A stretch of 64,000 bases of DNA, taken from assembly GCF_000003815.2 (NCBI RefSeq), contig NC_049983.1, positions 27,862,351-27,926,350 on the forward strand. Direction: 5' to 3'. The number at the start of each line of letters is the position of its first letter. Position 1 is the first letter of the stretch. Positions 12,301 through 22,890 of this stretch are shown here, in pieces. A model generated the notes under the pieces. The model saw only the letters and a list, made by a program, of their open reading frames with translations, had not been told where the DNA came from and searched no databases. The DNA is from Branchiostoma floridae. Taxonomy: Eukaryota > Chordata > Leptocardii > Amphioxiformes > Branchiostomatidae. Made by a program: the position numbers and the translations under genes.

Positions 12301-15188
12301 AGGTAAGAAAGCAAGAACCACAAAGAGAGACAACAAAGGATGTCGAAACTATACCTTTTCCAGAGCCGTACATAGGGTTGGTTATTTTTGCAGCGGCTTC
12401 GGCACGTGTCTGCCAATCAGTCTGGGGATCATCCATGGGCGTGATGCCTGGGGGAAAATTACAGACCGAAATGCAACTTATGAGTTATGTACGGCGATTA
12501 CGAGTTGTGGCGTACCAACTGGTAATCTGAGTGTCGCAATAGCAACACAATAAAACCACTCTGTAAATCATACAGCATAAGATAAACATACGCAGCCGTA
12601 GAATTTTTGGGGAAGGCAACAAATATCAACCTGACACCTTCGCTAGAACAATAGTTTTTATGTATCTATCTATAAGTAAATGTTTCTACAATATTATCTT
12701 TATTTTTTCTTTCCACACTTACCATTTTCCACGATACCGTCGTGCATTTGCAATTGATACCTTGCTTTTTGTACGTATTTGTAGGATTTTGCCCCCCAGA
12801 AAAAAAAAAATGATGCACTCGGATTGACCGGTCAGCGATATGGCATTGACCGTTTCAAATAGCAACGACCGTTTCAAATGGCAACGACCGTTTCAAATAG
12901 CAACGACCGTTTCAAATAGCAACGACCGTTTTAGAGACGGAAAGGCGCGACGCCATAATCGGTTCTAAAGCGTTTTACCTGCTCCGGGGACGTACGAATA
13001 TGGGTTGGGTCTGCTCGCAGCGGCGCGGGCACGTGGCTGCCATTCAGTCTGACCTTGCTCAATGGGTGTGGCGTCTGTCGGGAAATTACAGCATATTGGA
13101 GACCAGTGTATACTGTAATTCTCCAAGCAGATCCTAACGGTGCCATAAGGAGTATAGCCGGAGTTTAGTCGGCCAAAGGGAGTCAAACGGGCACCGTGGT
13201 AGCGAAACACACTCCTAGGTCCACTTCACTCCTCTGCCAGCTTTTGATACTATATTATGCTACCGTAGGATCTGCTTGGAGATTATATACTGTAGGTCTA
13301 CAAATTACAGTAGTCTTCAAACCAAAGCGAGAAACACAAAGGGATACTCGAAAAGGACGCCGCATGTAAAGCTGAAAACGTTGTACCTTTTCCAGAGCCG
13401 TACATAGCGTTGGGTATTTTCGCAGCGGAGTCTGCAAGCGTCTGCCAATCAGTCTGAGGCTCCTCCATGGGTGCGGTGTCTGGAGAAATGACAAACGTGT
13501 AACTATACAGTTATTTGTAGAAATATTATGGCGATGAAGGTTAACATCAAATAATTTGAGTGGAAGCAATGGCTGCATGATTCATACAATTGTAGAAAAT
13601 GTAAAATAACCATTTAGAAAAATACAGAACATTGCCATAGAATAAGAAACAAGGCGAGACCCACAAAGAGAGACAACAAAAGCATGACGTAAGCGGACGT
13701 AACAGCTTTTTACCTTTTCCAGAGGGGTACATAGGGTTGGACAGTTTCGCGGCGGCGTCGGCACGTGCCTGCCAATCAGGCTGAGGCTCCTCTATGAGTG
13801 TGGTGCCTGGAGGAAAGATTACGAAAATGATCACAATAAAAATAGATACTTCAATATTGACGCACTTTTTAGCACATCATAATTCCCCGAAGGTTTTCTT
13901 TTCTTTTCAGTGTACATTTTGTTCGGTGACATTACAGAGTCTATTTCAAAATACGCGACATGTAACAACATGTGATTTACAATTGAGTGAATAAAAATAT
14001 CCGAAATGACGTTCCAAACTTTCAGACACCACTTGACGTTGTTTAGGGTCTATGCAGGGTTTTAAAGGGTTTATAAAGTACAGACGACTTAAAACCAAAG
14101 CGAGAACCACAAAGAGACCCAAGAGCAGGGGCTTAGAAACATAAGCGGGGGCGTGCATAGGGCCGGGAAAACAGCAAGTCTGATCTTACTGCATGGGTGT
14201 GGTGTCTGGAGGAAAATTACAGAAAAATATAACATCTGTTAAAATTCTAGAGCAATTAAGTTTGACAAAATATATCAGTGTGTCGCATTAACAACAAAAT
14301 TCACGAACGAATCAGTGAAGTAAAATGCAAAAAATATATGATTCACGACCTTACAGGAACTTGCCATATTTTTAGTTCCGACCATAAACACAATTCATAA
14401 TGCACGCTCTTCACTTCAAACCTCTCTACGTTTTGCAAATTGTCGTGACCTGAAGGTGTTGACAAAAAGGCTACATGTCCTATTCCGGCAGTGCATTTGT
14501 ATCGATTGCCGTAGAGTGTTAGTTAGCCTGGTTACCAAACCCCAGCCCGATCTCAAGTATCAATCGTGCAGGGGTCTGGCAGGATGACATAGGAACTCTT
14601 CTCAATTTTGCCCCTTCTAGTGGGCAAAAAACTCCACCAATAGAACAGCAGCATGATCAGCAGGAGGTAATTACACCCTATCATGATTGGTTAAAGACCC
14701 CCAACTGTATTTTTTTAATCCATAACAGTGACCACTAAGTACCTGATTCGCTACTGTGATAGCCTGCTGACCAACTGTGGTGTGTTATAGATGGCTACCT
14801 GTGGTGTGAGTGGTCATCAATCCTAGTTTCTCCTCCCTCTGATCAAGGGCCTTCGAGAGCCTTTCTATAGCCATCCTGCCAGACCCCAACACGAAAGATA
14901 TTTGAGATTGGGGTCTGGTATCCAGGCTAAGTGTTAGTAGTAATAGTAGTACACCAATGAAGGCTAGACGCCCATGTAATATTTAGGTACGCAAATCAAT
15001 GATAAGTTACTCAGGCAATTAGATATGAGTTTGGAGACGGTCAGACGTTTCAAGTAGCATCCACTGCCTTTCGTGAGTGACACTGAAGGGATCTGTTGAA
15101 GACCTGGTTTTATATCCTTGCTAAGACTTAGTATGCAATGGAGGTGAAGACGATTTTAGATAGTGCAGTAGGAAACAAAAGTAAGACA

Positions 15189-15272
<84 letters not shown>

Positions 15273-15434
15273 GCGGTAGTAGTACTGATAGTAAGTTTTA
15301 CTCGGACGGAAAGAGAAGCCATTGGGCAGAATTATGCGGTATGAACAAAGAAAGGATAAGAATATGTTAGGAAAATCACCCAACCTACCAGCACCTGTGT
15401 CACCAGTCTGGGACTGCTGCTGCCCTCCCGACAT
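9360..15434 (-). CDS. Locus 1: type II membrane collagen-like protein with duplicated NPxY-motif cytoplasmic exons (head missing)
   Basis: Exons in coding order: 15434-15389 (start, [16 protein letters not shown]); five homologous cytoplasmic exons 13806-13714, 13479-13387, 13074-12979, 12447-12355 and 12130-12038; transmembrane exon 11865-11758; coiled-coil exon 11310-11260; collagen exon from 10563 into the gap at 9605. Every junction is phase 1 (G|). Cytoplasmic modules read roughly (D/G)[19 protein letters not shown] and end NPMY, NAMY, NPYSY, NPMY, NPFY. The basic [13 protein letters not shown] run before a short hydrophobic segment ([18 protein letters not shown]) predicts a cytosolic N-terminus. 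9360-9480 resembles the terminal exon of the + strand array, so the head domain probably lies in the gap at 9506-9605. NPxY motifs classically bind PTB-domain and endocytic adaptors; that role is inferred. Confidence 0.75.
9506..9605. other. Assembly gap (100 N) in locus 1
   Basis: It separates the collagen exon from terminal-exon-like sequence. The head domain of locus 1 is presumably in the unsequenced part. Confidence 0.99.
9606..10446 (-). repeat. 60-bp tandem repeat encoding a 20-residue collagen-like unit
   Basis: About 14 units of exactly 60 bp, each encoding a variant of [20 protein letters not shown] on the minus strand. Each unit has one five-residue step (GPVSV) between Gly-X-Y triplets. 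9901-10020 and 10021-10140 are identical over 120 bp, indicating a very recent two-unit duplication. Confidence 0.95.
12848..12933. repeat. 19-bp tandem repeat, about 4.5 copies
   Basis: Unit GACCGTTTCAAATAGCAAC starts at 12848, 12867, 12886, 12905 and 12924. It lies in an intron of locus 1. Confidence 0.95.
13111..13294. mobile_element. Short MITE-like element (about 184 bp)
   Basis: The left end contains CTCCAAGCAGATCCTAACGG and the right end its near reverse complement CCGTAGGATCTGCTTGGAGA, both flanked by a TACTGTA-like terminus. It sits in a locus 1 intron. A lone copy of the core motif recurs near 53947. Confidence 0.65.
14145..14205 (-). pseudogene. Decayed sixth cytoplasmic exon of locus 1
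   Basis: It follows a CCTCCAG acceptor like its neighbours and starts DTTPMQ, then hits an in-frame TAA and loses similarity. This is a dead copy of the NPxY exon module. Confidence 0.65.
14523..14929. mobile_element. MITE with 8-bp target duplication (hAT-like)
   Basis: Ends TTAGCCTGG and CCAGGCTA carry imperfect inverted repeats about 65 bp long, including GGGGTCTGGCAGGATG on the left and its complement near 14870. AGTGTTAG flanks both sides (14515-14522 and 14930-14937). An 8-bp target duplication is typical of hAT elements. No transposase frame. Confidence 0.8.
15195..15276. repeat. (TAG)n(TTG)n trinucleotide microsatellite
   Basis: About 15 TAG/GTA repeats followed by about 12 TTG/GTT repeats in the first intron of locus 1. 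Confidence 0.95.
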
Positions 15435-16060
15435 GATGCCGCTTGTACTTGTCAGGTTTCTGCACGGCAAAAACACGTCCTGCTCCTGGCAAAGCGCTTG
15501 TTGACTCCAGAGTAGACCCAGACTCAAAGGAATATGAAGCCTTACATCACAACATCAGAAACCAGAGATGGAAACAACTCATGTACGCTGGGTAAGACCG
15601 CCCACACCGAGACAAATTATGTGTACATGTCATCGGTTTGGTCGCTAAAAGGGGTTCTCGAAAATAGTATACGAGCTAAGGCATTTACTGCGTTCCTGGA
15701 CATGTCATAAGGTCTCGCAGTGATTTTTTACCATAGAAATTACTTAAATACTCTAACTAGCATCATTTTCTCTTTTTTTTTCAAGATGAACTCAACTTTT
15801 CTCGTCACCAGGGAGGGCTTCTACGGTGCAGTTCACACATGGGCCTGTAGGTGGCGCGCTCAAAGGGGGCGGGACTACGTTCTTGGACTTCATTGTTAGC
15901 ATTTGTACCTAATACTAATCACCATCGATAATGTAGACATTGTTTAACATATGCGGTCCAGGTAGTAGCTTATAGTGTCTATTTACAGAACCTGGCAACA
16001 ATAAAGGGTTAATGCCCCGGCCCGAGGTGTATATGATGAGATAATCCCTGGTCAGGTGCG
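15435..16060. other. Upstream region of locus 1, shared with locus 9 in inverted orientation
   Basis: About 15435-15660 matches, in reverse complement, 54500-54716 upstream of locus 9 (shared CTCCAGAGTAGACCCAGACT and the CCCACACCGAGACAAATTA block). It probably contains the promoter and 5' UTR. The rest shows no gene. Confidence 0.6.
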
Positions 16061-16062
16061 AT

Positions 16063-16169
16063 AACCACCGAATAAACCACCGAGTGAGCGTAGCGGTGGT
16101 TTATTTCGATTTGCATCGACACTGGTGCCGGTGTCGATGCAAATCGACACCGGTGCCGGTGTCGATTCA
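16063..16169. repeat. Cluster of hairpin and palindromes
   Basis: AATAAACCACCG at about 16072 pairs with CGGTGGTTTATT about 11 bases further on. It is followed by two near-perfect palindromes of about 24-26 bp at 16114-16139 and 16143-16166, each built on ATCGACAC.GGTGCCGGTG with an off-centre TG. Confidence 0.85.
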
Positions 16170-16479
16170 TTCTGACCAATCAGGGGAGCGATACCCACCT
16201 GCCTGGCCTGAATCTACGTGTTATGGCGTCATAACCAACGTGGAACGGGGCCTTCTGATTTGTCCGCGGCGCCTGGCTATATGATAATTGAACATTATTA
16301 TTCCAGATAGAAAATTAACAAGGCCAATAAAAACCCCAAGTTTACATTCGAATGAGTACAACGTACTAGTATATATATTTACGCAACAAGAATAGAAAAG
16401 GCACAATAAACTTTCATCACGAACACAATTTTTATACAGGTCTTTTACAGAGATCTACCGTTATAATTCGTCTGTGTCT

Positions 16480-16830
16480 GTAGAGCAGTTTGTCCATTAA
16501 ATGAGTTACATGCTTCTTATCGAAATCTTCTCTTTTTCATGTAGCTTCTCAATATCATGTCAGACACAAACCTTTGAAGGCTATAGATTATTACACTACG
16601 TCTTATCCAGATCTTTTCGGTCGCAGCTTCTCAACATCAGATCAGTTACACAACCATTTAATTTTCTAAATGAATAAGGCTTTAGATTATTACAATATTT
16701 CCTCCTTATCCAGATCATCTTCATTTTCAGCTTCTTAACATGAGCTCAGTTACAAACCATCCAAGTTTCTATATGATTAATTCTTAGATTGTTACAATAC
16801 TTCCTCCTTATTCCGATCTCATTTTCTATA
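16480..16830. repeat. Diverged tandem repeat, about 100 bp period
   Basis: Three to four units containing TTAGATTATTACAATA, CTTATCCAGATC and CAGCTTCTTAACAT-like segments. A related fragment occurs at 9050-9160. Confidence 0.6.
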
Positions 16831-16844
16831 TCATTTTTTCAAAG

Positions 16845-17277
16845 CCGCCATACACACATGTGCACATGTTGGCACATGTCTACACGCGGCGGGATTATAC
16901 CGCCCCTTATGGGGTGATATACTCTTTCGCTGGCTGATACGGTATGTAGGTTCGCCAGGCCTCCAACCGGGTGATTTGAAGTGAATCACCAACTCCAGAC
17001 AGAAAGGTTTGCTCCATCTCACACCGCAACATCGTGTGGGGGTTCTTTAACGTGCATAGGGTGTGACTCTTCCCATACACGGGACCTCCATTTAACGTCC
17101 TATCCGAGGGACGGCCCTAACCGAAGCTAGGTACTCATTTTCACCTGAGTATAGTGAGGAAAGCCGTGTAAAGTGCTTTTCCCAAGGGCACAAGATCGGT
17201 AACACAGCAGCTGGATTCGAACCCGCAACCTCTCGGTCACGAGGCGAAGACAGTACCACTGTGCCACGCAGTCCCAC
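16845..17277 (-). mobile_element. tRNA-derived SINE, minus strand
   Basis: Read on the minus strand, a tRNA-like head contains box A TGGCACAGTGG (17266-17256) and box B GGTTCGAATCC (17223-17213), followed by a tRNA-unrelated body with TGCCCTTGGGAAAAGCACTT. It does not continue as a clean tRNA 3' half, so this is a SINE, not a tRNA gene. Confidence 0.8.
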
Positions 17278-17641
17278 TCTGTTCTGAATTAGATGTCAAT
17301 TTTATACAGACTGCCTTATTCAGAATATTTCCACTTTCAACGTTGTGATATTGGTTAGGTTGCCTTTAATAAACCGTCTCAACATTTCCGACATGCCGTA
17401 ACAAATGTTTCTCTGTCACACTTGCGCCAGTATAAACGCAGTAATATCTATTAAAATGGATCACACGATGGAAATAGAACAGTACCTTTCCGCTTTCGTC
17501 ATGCTTTCGATGCTAAACAACTCCAAAAAAACTCTCATGCCACAAACCTAACTTTGTACCCTAGAAATTCATTAATTCATCTGAACATTATTATGTTGAA
17601 ATCATGATTTAAGAAATAAGGGAGTAAGGAGTCTTTAGAAA

Positions 17642-17860
17642 AGTTTGCAGTGCGTGGGCTGACATTTGATCCCGAAGATTTGTCTGCCATTTGCAGAAAA
17701 ACAAACAAGAAGCATTCACCCTGCGTCACACTCGCACTCGCTAATCCTTCCATATAAGGGCAAGACCTTCGAGGCTTTCCAGACTAATCGCGATATAATA
17801 TTCCATATTCATGCGCCTGTTGTATACTGCGCACTTTTCGCTAGTCACAGTACAGCAGAC
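17642..17860 (+). promoter_or_regulatory. Locus 2 proximal promoter and 5' UTR
   Basis: Contains GCGTGGGCT, a CCGAAGATTTGTCTGC block and CCATATAAGG at 17750-17759, 111 bp before the start codon. CCATATAAGG fits both a CArG/SRF box and a TATA element. The arrangement repeats before every first exon of the family. Confidence 0.6.
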
Positions 17861-20215
17861 ATGTACGAGCAAGCAGAGCCCGTCCGGACCCCTTCCTCCG
17901 GCCCCGGTAGCGGCCAAACCAGCGGGCCGCCTCCCCAACACCCTCCTGTCCATCAGGGTGGTTCCCGCGGGCGTGTCCGTCTTGGTGAGGGTGCTGACAA
18001 GTGTCAAGAAGACCGAGAAACGTCTACAGACATTTATGAAGAAGCCGAGGCCGTGAAACGTGACGCCACGGACACGTCTGCAGGTAACTGACTCTTTTAT
18101 TTTTTAGCTTGCCTCTCAAGAATTATACAGTACTTTTTTTTTGTAATCAGAATAATCTTTGAAAATTGGAAATATGATACCACCTTACATTATTTCTAAT
18201 CATCTGACGGGAGGATAACGGCGAAGGCTGGATGATATTTACACAATAATGTAGGCTCTGCATTTTGTTATGTAGACAGAGCGATGGACTATGATATTGC
18301 CATGCCTTTACATATACGGAGGGTATAATTGGAACCGACGAAGCTAAAATAACCAAAGCAAAGGTAGACCAAAGTTCTTCATTGAAAACACGATGGATAA
18401 TTAAGTAGGGGAGTAGAGGAGCTTTCAAGTCTAGTTCGAGCGATGAAAGTTAGTAATTAGAGTTACCTCATACCTCCACGAAATATCTTTTGTAAATTTT
18501 ATGCAAATGACGTTTAGATCTACATGATATATGCATGGTTATGTTCATCATTGACTAACGTACACATGTCAACGTATAAGATTCCTTCATTCGATCATGA
18601 ATCAGTAAGCAGTTTTGTAATTTTGCATATGCTATGCAAATCTGTTTCTCATTTGCATATTTATCTGCTTATGTTTCACCTATCATAATCTACATGTGTT
18701 ACATTTATTGCAGTCCAGTAATTAACAACAATGGAATCATACCATACCCTCGTTAATTATGCAAATTAAGTCCTCAGTTGCAAAACATTTATATCACTAT
18801 GAATATCTTTGCTAAAACAAAAGCTAAGGAAGAATTTCCAACAGACCGCACGTATCCGGGTGAGGCAAGCGGCCGCCGTGCTCTCTGCAGCTTCATCGGC
18901 TCCCACCGCTACTACTTGGCGGCCGGCATTGTCGTGCTGCTGGGCCTAGTCGCCGTCGGGCTCGCCCCTCTGACCTTCATCAATAAGAAGGTGAACAATT
19001 TATTGAGTGTTGAAAATTTTATTATCTTCCCCTCACAGTAGTTTTTGTTTGTAAAGTAAAAGGTTATCAAAATTTTTGAAGCTTCTGTAGTTGATGTTTT
19101 CAAGTCTGACATGCTGAACCGTCTTTAGGAAATATCGGAACTGACCGTCAGGTTTGACGCCTTGAAACGCGACCTGGACAACGAGCGGAACCTGCATGCC
19201 GTCTGGGAGCAGCGTCTTCACGAGATGAGCAAGACGCCAGGTAAGTTGGAATGACATGTAATTAAAAAAAAAAAACTTCTATTCAAAAGAACAGAATGTT
19301 TTTCTTCCTTTTTTAATACTTATGAATCCTGATTTTTTAAAATTACAATTGTATAATTGTACTTTTAACTTTATCAGGTCCCCCTGGCCCTCCCGGAGAA
19401 AAGGGAGCCATGGGACCAGCTGGCCCTGTGGGAAAGGACGGGCCGCCCGGACCAGTTGGGCCTCCAGGGCTGAAGGGAACCGTCGGGCCGCCCGGACCAA
19501 CAGGGATGTCCCAGTCTCCAAGCCCTGCCGGACCGGCTGAACATGCAGGTGAGGAAGTGCTGAAGCTTACTCGTGTAATTCTTTATTATTTCATTTCTCC
19601 AAAATATCTTTTAAAACTATTTTCGCCACACGACACTCAAAGCATAGTCCCTTTCCTGTCCAGACATGTAAGTAGTTTTGTTGAAAAAAATCAGCATACA
19701 TTCAGCAGTTTTTCCCGAATTACTGCAAATTTTTCTTCCAGCATCTTGCTCCGAAGATTACACAATGTGGCGTGGAATCTGCTACAAGGTCTTCAACACA
19801 GGAAAGACCTTCAGCGGAGCGGCTGCGGCCTGTCGTGAAGACGGCGGCACCCTCGCCATGCCCCGAGACGCCGAGACCAACGGCTTCCTGGTCTCCTTGT
19901 ACAAGTCCGTGAGCGACGGTTGGTCCTACTGGATCGGTCTGCACCGTCAGCGCGAAGAGGGGAGCTTTGAGTGGGTGGACGGTTCTGCACTTGGTGACTA
20001 CAACTCTTGGGCTCCGGGAGAACCGCTTGGCTCCGGTGATTGCGTTACTTACTCCGCACATCTGAAAGGCAGGTGGCTCAGCTTGCCATGTGACGGCAGG
20101 CTTTACTTCATCTGCCAAGTCGCTCCAGGTACGTCATTTGAAGCTACCTTTGATAGAAATTAACGAAATGAAATGGAGCAGCTTTTGTACTAACTCACTT
20201 AGTCGCCAGTCTCTT

Positions 20216-20275
<60 letters not shown>

Positions 20276-20344
20276 CATACTCACTCAGAAGCAAATTCAC
20301 AGAATTTGAATATTATCAAAGTGTCGTTCCCCTTTTCAGCATGA
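17861..20344 (+). CDS. Locus 2: membrane collagen-stalk C-type lectin, 347 codons
   Basis: Exons: 17861-18083 (cytoplasmic), 18845-18990 (transmembrane), 19129-19240 (coiled coil), 19378-19548 (collagen, 14 Gly-X-Y triplets), 19742-20128 (CTLD), terminal exon from 20340 with TGA at 20342-20344. The joined frame is open. The tail starts MYEQAEPV and has DIYEEAEAV about 55 residues later. The membrane segment is [20 protein letters not shown] after RSHRYY-like residues, predicting type II topology. The CTLD has six cysteines of a long-form domain and the WIGL core. The EPN sugar motif is EPL and WND is WLS, so classic calcium-dependent mannose binding is unlikely. If the last donor is not used, the protein ends [13 protein letters not shown]. 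The coil donor is GT here. A poly(A) signal candidate is at 21205-21210. Confidence 0.85.
20219..20278. repeat. (TA)n microsatellite after the CTLD exon
   Basis: About 52 bp of pure AT then ACATACATAC, in the last intron of locus 2. The same tract recurs at the same position in loci 4, 5, 7, 9 and 10 with different lengths. Confidence 0.95.
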
Positions 20345-21210
20345 GGATAAGCGTCGTGACGTCACCATTGCTCCTCTGTTTTCTGTCAGCCGCTGTAAAG
20401 CAGCTGAAAGTTACAACTGGGCAGCTGCAGTTCCGTCAGCGAGCGCTGGGAGGCGGTCGCGGTTATATCGATGTTTTCACGAGTATCGAGGACAGAAAAT
20501 CCCACCACTTTGATGAAGTAGTTCAGTTGTAAAATAGAATCCTTTAGAATGAATCATTTAGAAGGCTATTTTTGTGCCTTAGAAATTAATTTTCCATATC
20601 TTAGAATTTGTGTTTAAACTGTGTGATTAGACACTCGGGTACTTTGCAATTCGTGGGTTGATGTTTCATCCCAAAATTTGTCTGAACAATTTTACTTGTC
20701 ATTGAAAGTGAATTTTCTAAAGAGTTACAGAGGAACATGTGTCCTTACCGTTCTCTATATTACAGCATTATTTAATCGTTGAACCATGTTGCAACATGTA
20801 TTTTATAGATTTTTTTTCAGTAGATGAATTATAATATATACAATATACTGCATGTAATACAATTGCCTGGCATTGGTACAATGTTCTGTATAGCTCGACC
20901 TTACATCAGTAAGTCTGCTTAACAGGATGTGGTTTATCTAATACGTTATCTTCAATAGTTTTTGGCATTGTTGTCTTACAAGACTTTCCGATTGTTTAGT
21001 ACAGCATCAGTCATCAGTCAGCTGCAGATGCAGATTACAGCAGATGATGATGGCAAAATGACGTATCCTGGTGCACTATTAGTGGCCATGGTGAACAATG
21101 AACCTGAAAAAGGCTCAGGAACTTTTAACATTAACAGTTTAAGTACATGTAAGATCCTTCCCTATTCAGTCAAATACGTGTGTAGTGCAGCACATGGAAA
21201 GGAGAATAAA
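20345..21210 (+). other. Locus 2 3' UTR
   Basis: Untranslated sequence following the early TGA, conserved among the array copies and ending at AATAAA 21205-21210. It includes a segment at 20998-21110 with an open frame in some copies but broken in others. Confidence 0.5.
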
Positions 21211-21286
21211 AGTTGCATGACATGACATGACATGACTTGCCTTAATATTTCAGTATCCTGTGGGCAGCTACATGGCTGTTCTCATG

Positions 21287-21827
21287 TATATGTCACAGTG
21301 GAGATCACGATCCATGGAGTATTGANNNNNNNNNNNNNNNNNNNNNNNNNNNNNNNNNNNNNNNNNNNNNNNNNNNNNNNNNNNNNNNNNNNNNNNNNNN
21401 NNNNNNNNNNNNNNNNNNNNNNNNNAGATGCTATATACTATAGTGTACCTTGAGTAAAGTTGCAGAAGTGACTCAAGTGTGATAGTCTTCGGTGAAGTTA
21501 ACATTGTAGAAGTGACACAAGTAGGCTTGAGTGTAGTTGGTAATGAGTTAGTAGGTTTGCATTAATACCGAATAAAATCATTGTTTATCAAAAAAATTAT
21601 TGCTGTTTCATACATCTTAGCATCGTTTGAGTTTGGATCGGAGTTTTTCCTAGGAGAAATCCCGATCGCAATCTATACTAGGAGAATCGGCGATTCTACT
21701 AGTACAGATTGAGATCGGGATCTGTTTCTTATATCTATTGTAGCTGCTCCTAGGAGAAACGCCGATTGCAATCTCTCCTAGGAGGATCGGCGATTCTCCT
21801 GGATCGTGATCTCCACTGTGACATATA
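21287..21827. mobile_element. MITE with perfect 28-bp terminal inverted repeats (contains a gap)
   Basis: 21287-21314 (TATATGTCACAGTGGAGATC...) is the exact reverse complement of 21800-21827. The interior carries further inverted CCTAGGAG / GGATCGGCGATTCTCC motifs. TA-rich termini would fit a TA target (Tc1/mariner-like); the class is uncertain. No coding capacity seen outside the gap. Confidence 0.85.
21326..21425. other. Assembly gap (100 N)
   Basis: Undetermined bases inside the MITE. Confidence 0.99.
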
Positions 21828-21891
21828 TATAAAATATATATGACTGACGGTCGTCTTATCCACTTACTGATTCATCGTCTTTCTCACACAG

Positions 21892-21983
21892 CTGGAGGAA
21901 CTGCCCTGGCATTTTTATCAGCTACAGTCATATGGCTGTTCGTTCTCCTACCTGTCAGACCAGAGCCATTTGTCTGGGATTAA
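21892..21983 (+). CDS. Possible orphan or alternative phase-1 transmembrane exon
   Basis: After a polypyrimidine tract and CACACAG acceptor, a phase-1 exon reads GGTALAFLSATVIWLFVLLP then VRPEPFVWD and stops with TAA (21981-21983). It could splice to any phase-1 donor of the family. A homologue of identical length is open at 48121-48212; other copies are broken. No transcript evidence is available from sequence alone. Confidence 0.35.
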
Positions 21984-22114
21984 TCATCCACTTACTTGCT
22001 TTCATGTCAAGTTGTTCCAGTATCGTTAACAGCTGTTGCCTCTCTATATTGAGACTCGTAGGAAAAAGGATCATCTTTTCCTGACTCACACCCATCCTCA
22101 TCCCTGCCTCCCTG

Positions 22115-22340
22115 NNNNNNNNNNNNNNNNNNNNNNNNNNNNNNNNNNNNNNNNNNNNNNNNNNNNNNNNNNNNNNNNNNNNNNNNNNNNNNNNNNNNNN
22201 NNNNNNNNNNNNNNNNNNNNNNNNNNNNNNNNNNNNNNNNNNNNNNNNNNNNNNNNNNNNNNNNNNNNNNNNNNNNNNNNNNNNNNNNNNNNNNNNNNNN
22301 NNNNNNNNNNNNNNNNNNNNNNNNNNNNNNNNNNNNNNNN
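22115..22340. other. Assembly gap (226 N)
   Basis: Undetermined bases upstream of the locus 3 promoter block. Confidence 0.99.
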
Positions 22341-22361
22341 CTATCAAACTTCTTTCACTTC

Positions 22362-22629
22362 TACCACGACACTCCGAAGCCGGATAATGCCGTCGGCCTC
22401 GCCATTGGTTTAAAGTGTGCGGTGCGTGGGCAGAGGTTTCAACATGAAGATTTGTCTGCAACTTGCAGAAAAACACAGTCGCCTTGCGGCACACTCGCTG
22501 ATCGTTCCATATAAGGGCTTGACTTTTAGCGCTTTTCCAGACTAATCGTGATATAACATTCCATATTCATGCATCTTGTGTTTGCCCGTTGTAGACTGTG
22601 CACTATTCGCTAGTCACAGTACAGCAGAC
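22362..22629 (+). promoter_or_regulatory. Locus 3 promoter block
   Basis: Contains CCATTGG (inverted CCAAT), GCGTGGGCAGAGG, GATTTGTCTGCAACTTGCAG and CCATATAAGG at 22507-22516, 114 bp before the intact start codon. Confidence 0.6.
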
Positions 22630-22705
22630 ATGTACGAGCAAGCAGAGCCCGTCCGGACCCCTTCCTCCGGGCCCTGCAGCAGACAAACCAGCGGGCCGCA
22701 GCCCC

Positions 22706-22890
22706 TATCCACTCCTATCCCTTCTGGCCAGCGGCAACAAGACCAAGGAGCTTCTTCAAACACGTACGCAGAAGCCGAGAGAGTGTACTACACAATCAAG
22801 GATGAAGATCTGCCGCCGTCTTTCCATGGAGTTGGGCGCGGCAGCAGGAGTCACCCCAGGGGGAGGTGGAAACCAGCGGGCCGCAGCCCC
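22706..22890 (+). repeat. 185-bp insertion in first exon of locus 3, flanked by 21-bp direct repeats
   Basis: The 21-bp block starting AAACCAGCGGGCCGCAGCCC occurs at 22685-22705 and again at 22870-22890. The material between encodes an additional YAEAERV motif followed by YYTIKDEDLPP, in the frame of the original start. Confidence 0.85.

Noticed and set aside
17092-17277. tRNA-like box A and box B (also at 25094-25170)
   Set aside because: No complete cloverleaf or 3' acceptor half; both continue into the same non-tRNA body, so they are SINEs.
19720-20118. Minus-strand 110-138 codon frames opposite every CTLD exon
   Set aside because: They recur because the CTLD exon is duplicated; they have no domain, no promoter and no splice context.
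20998-21110. Possible coding exon ISQLQMQITADDDGKMTYPGAL in the 3' UTR of several loci
   Set aside because: Open in loci 2, 3 and 5 but shifted or stopped in loci 4, 6, 7 and 9, with no clear splice sites; treated as conserved 3' UTR.
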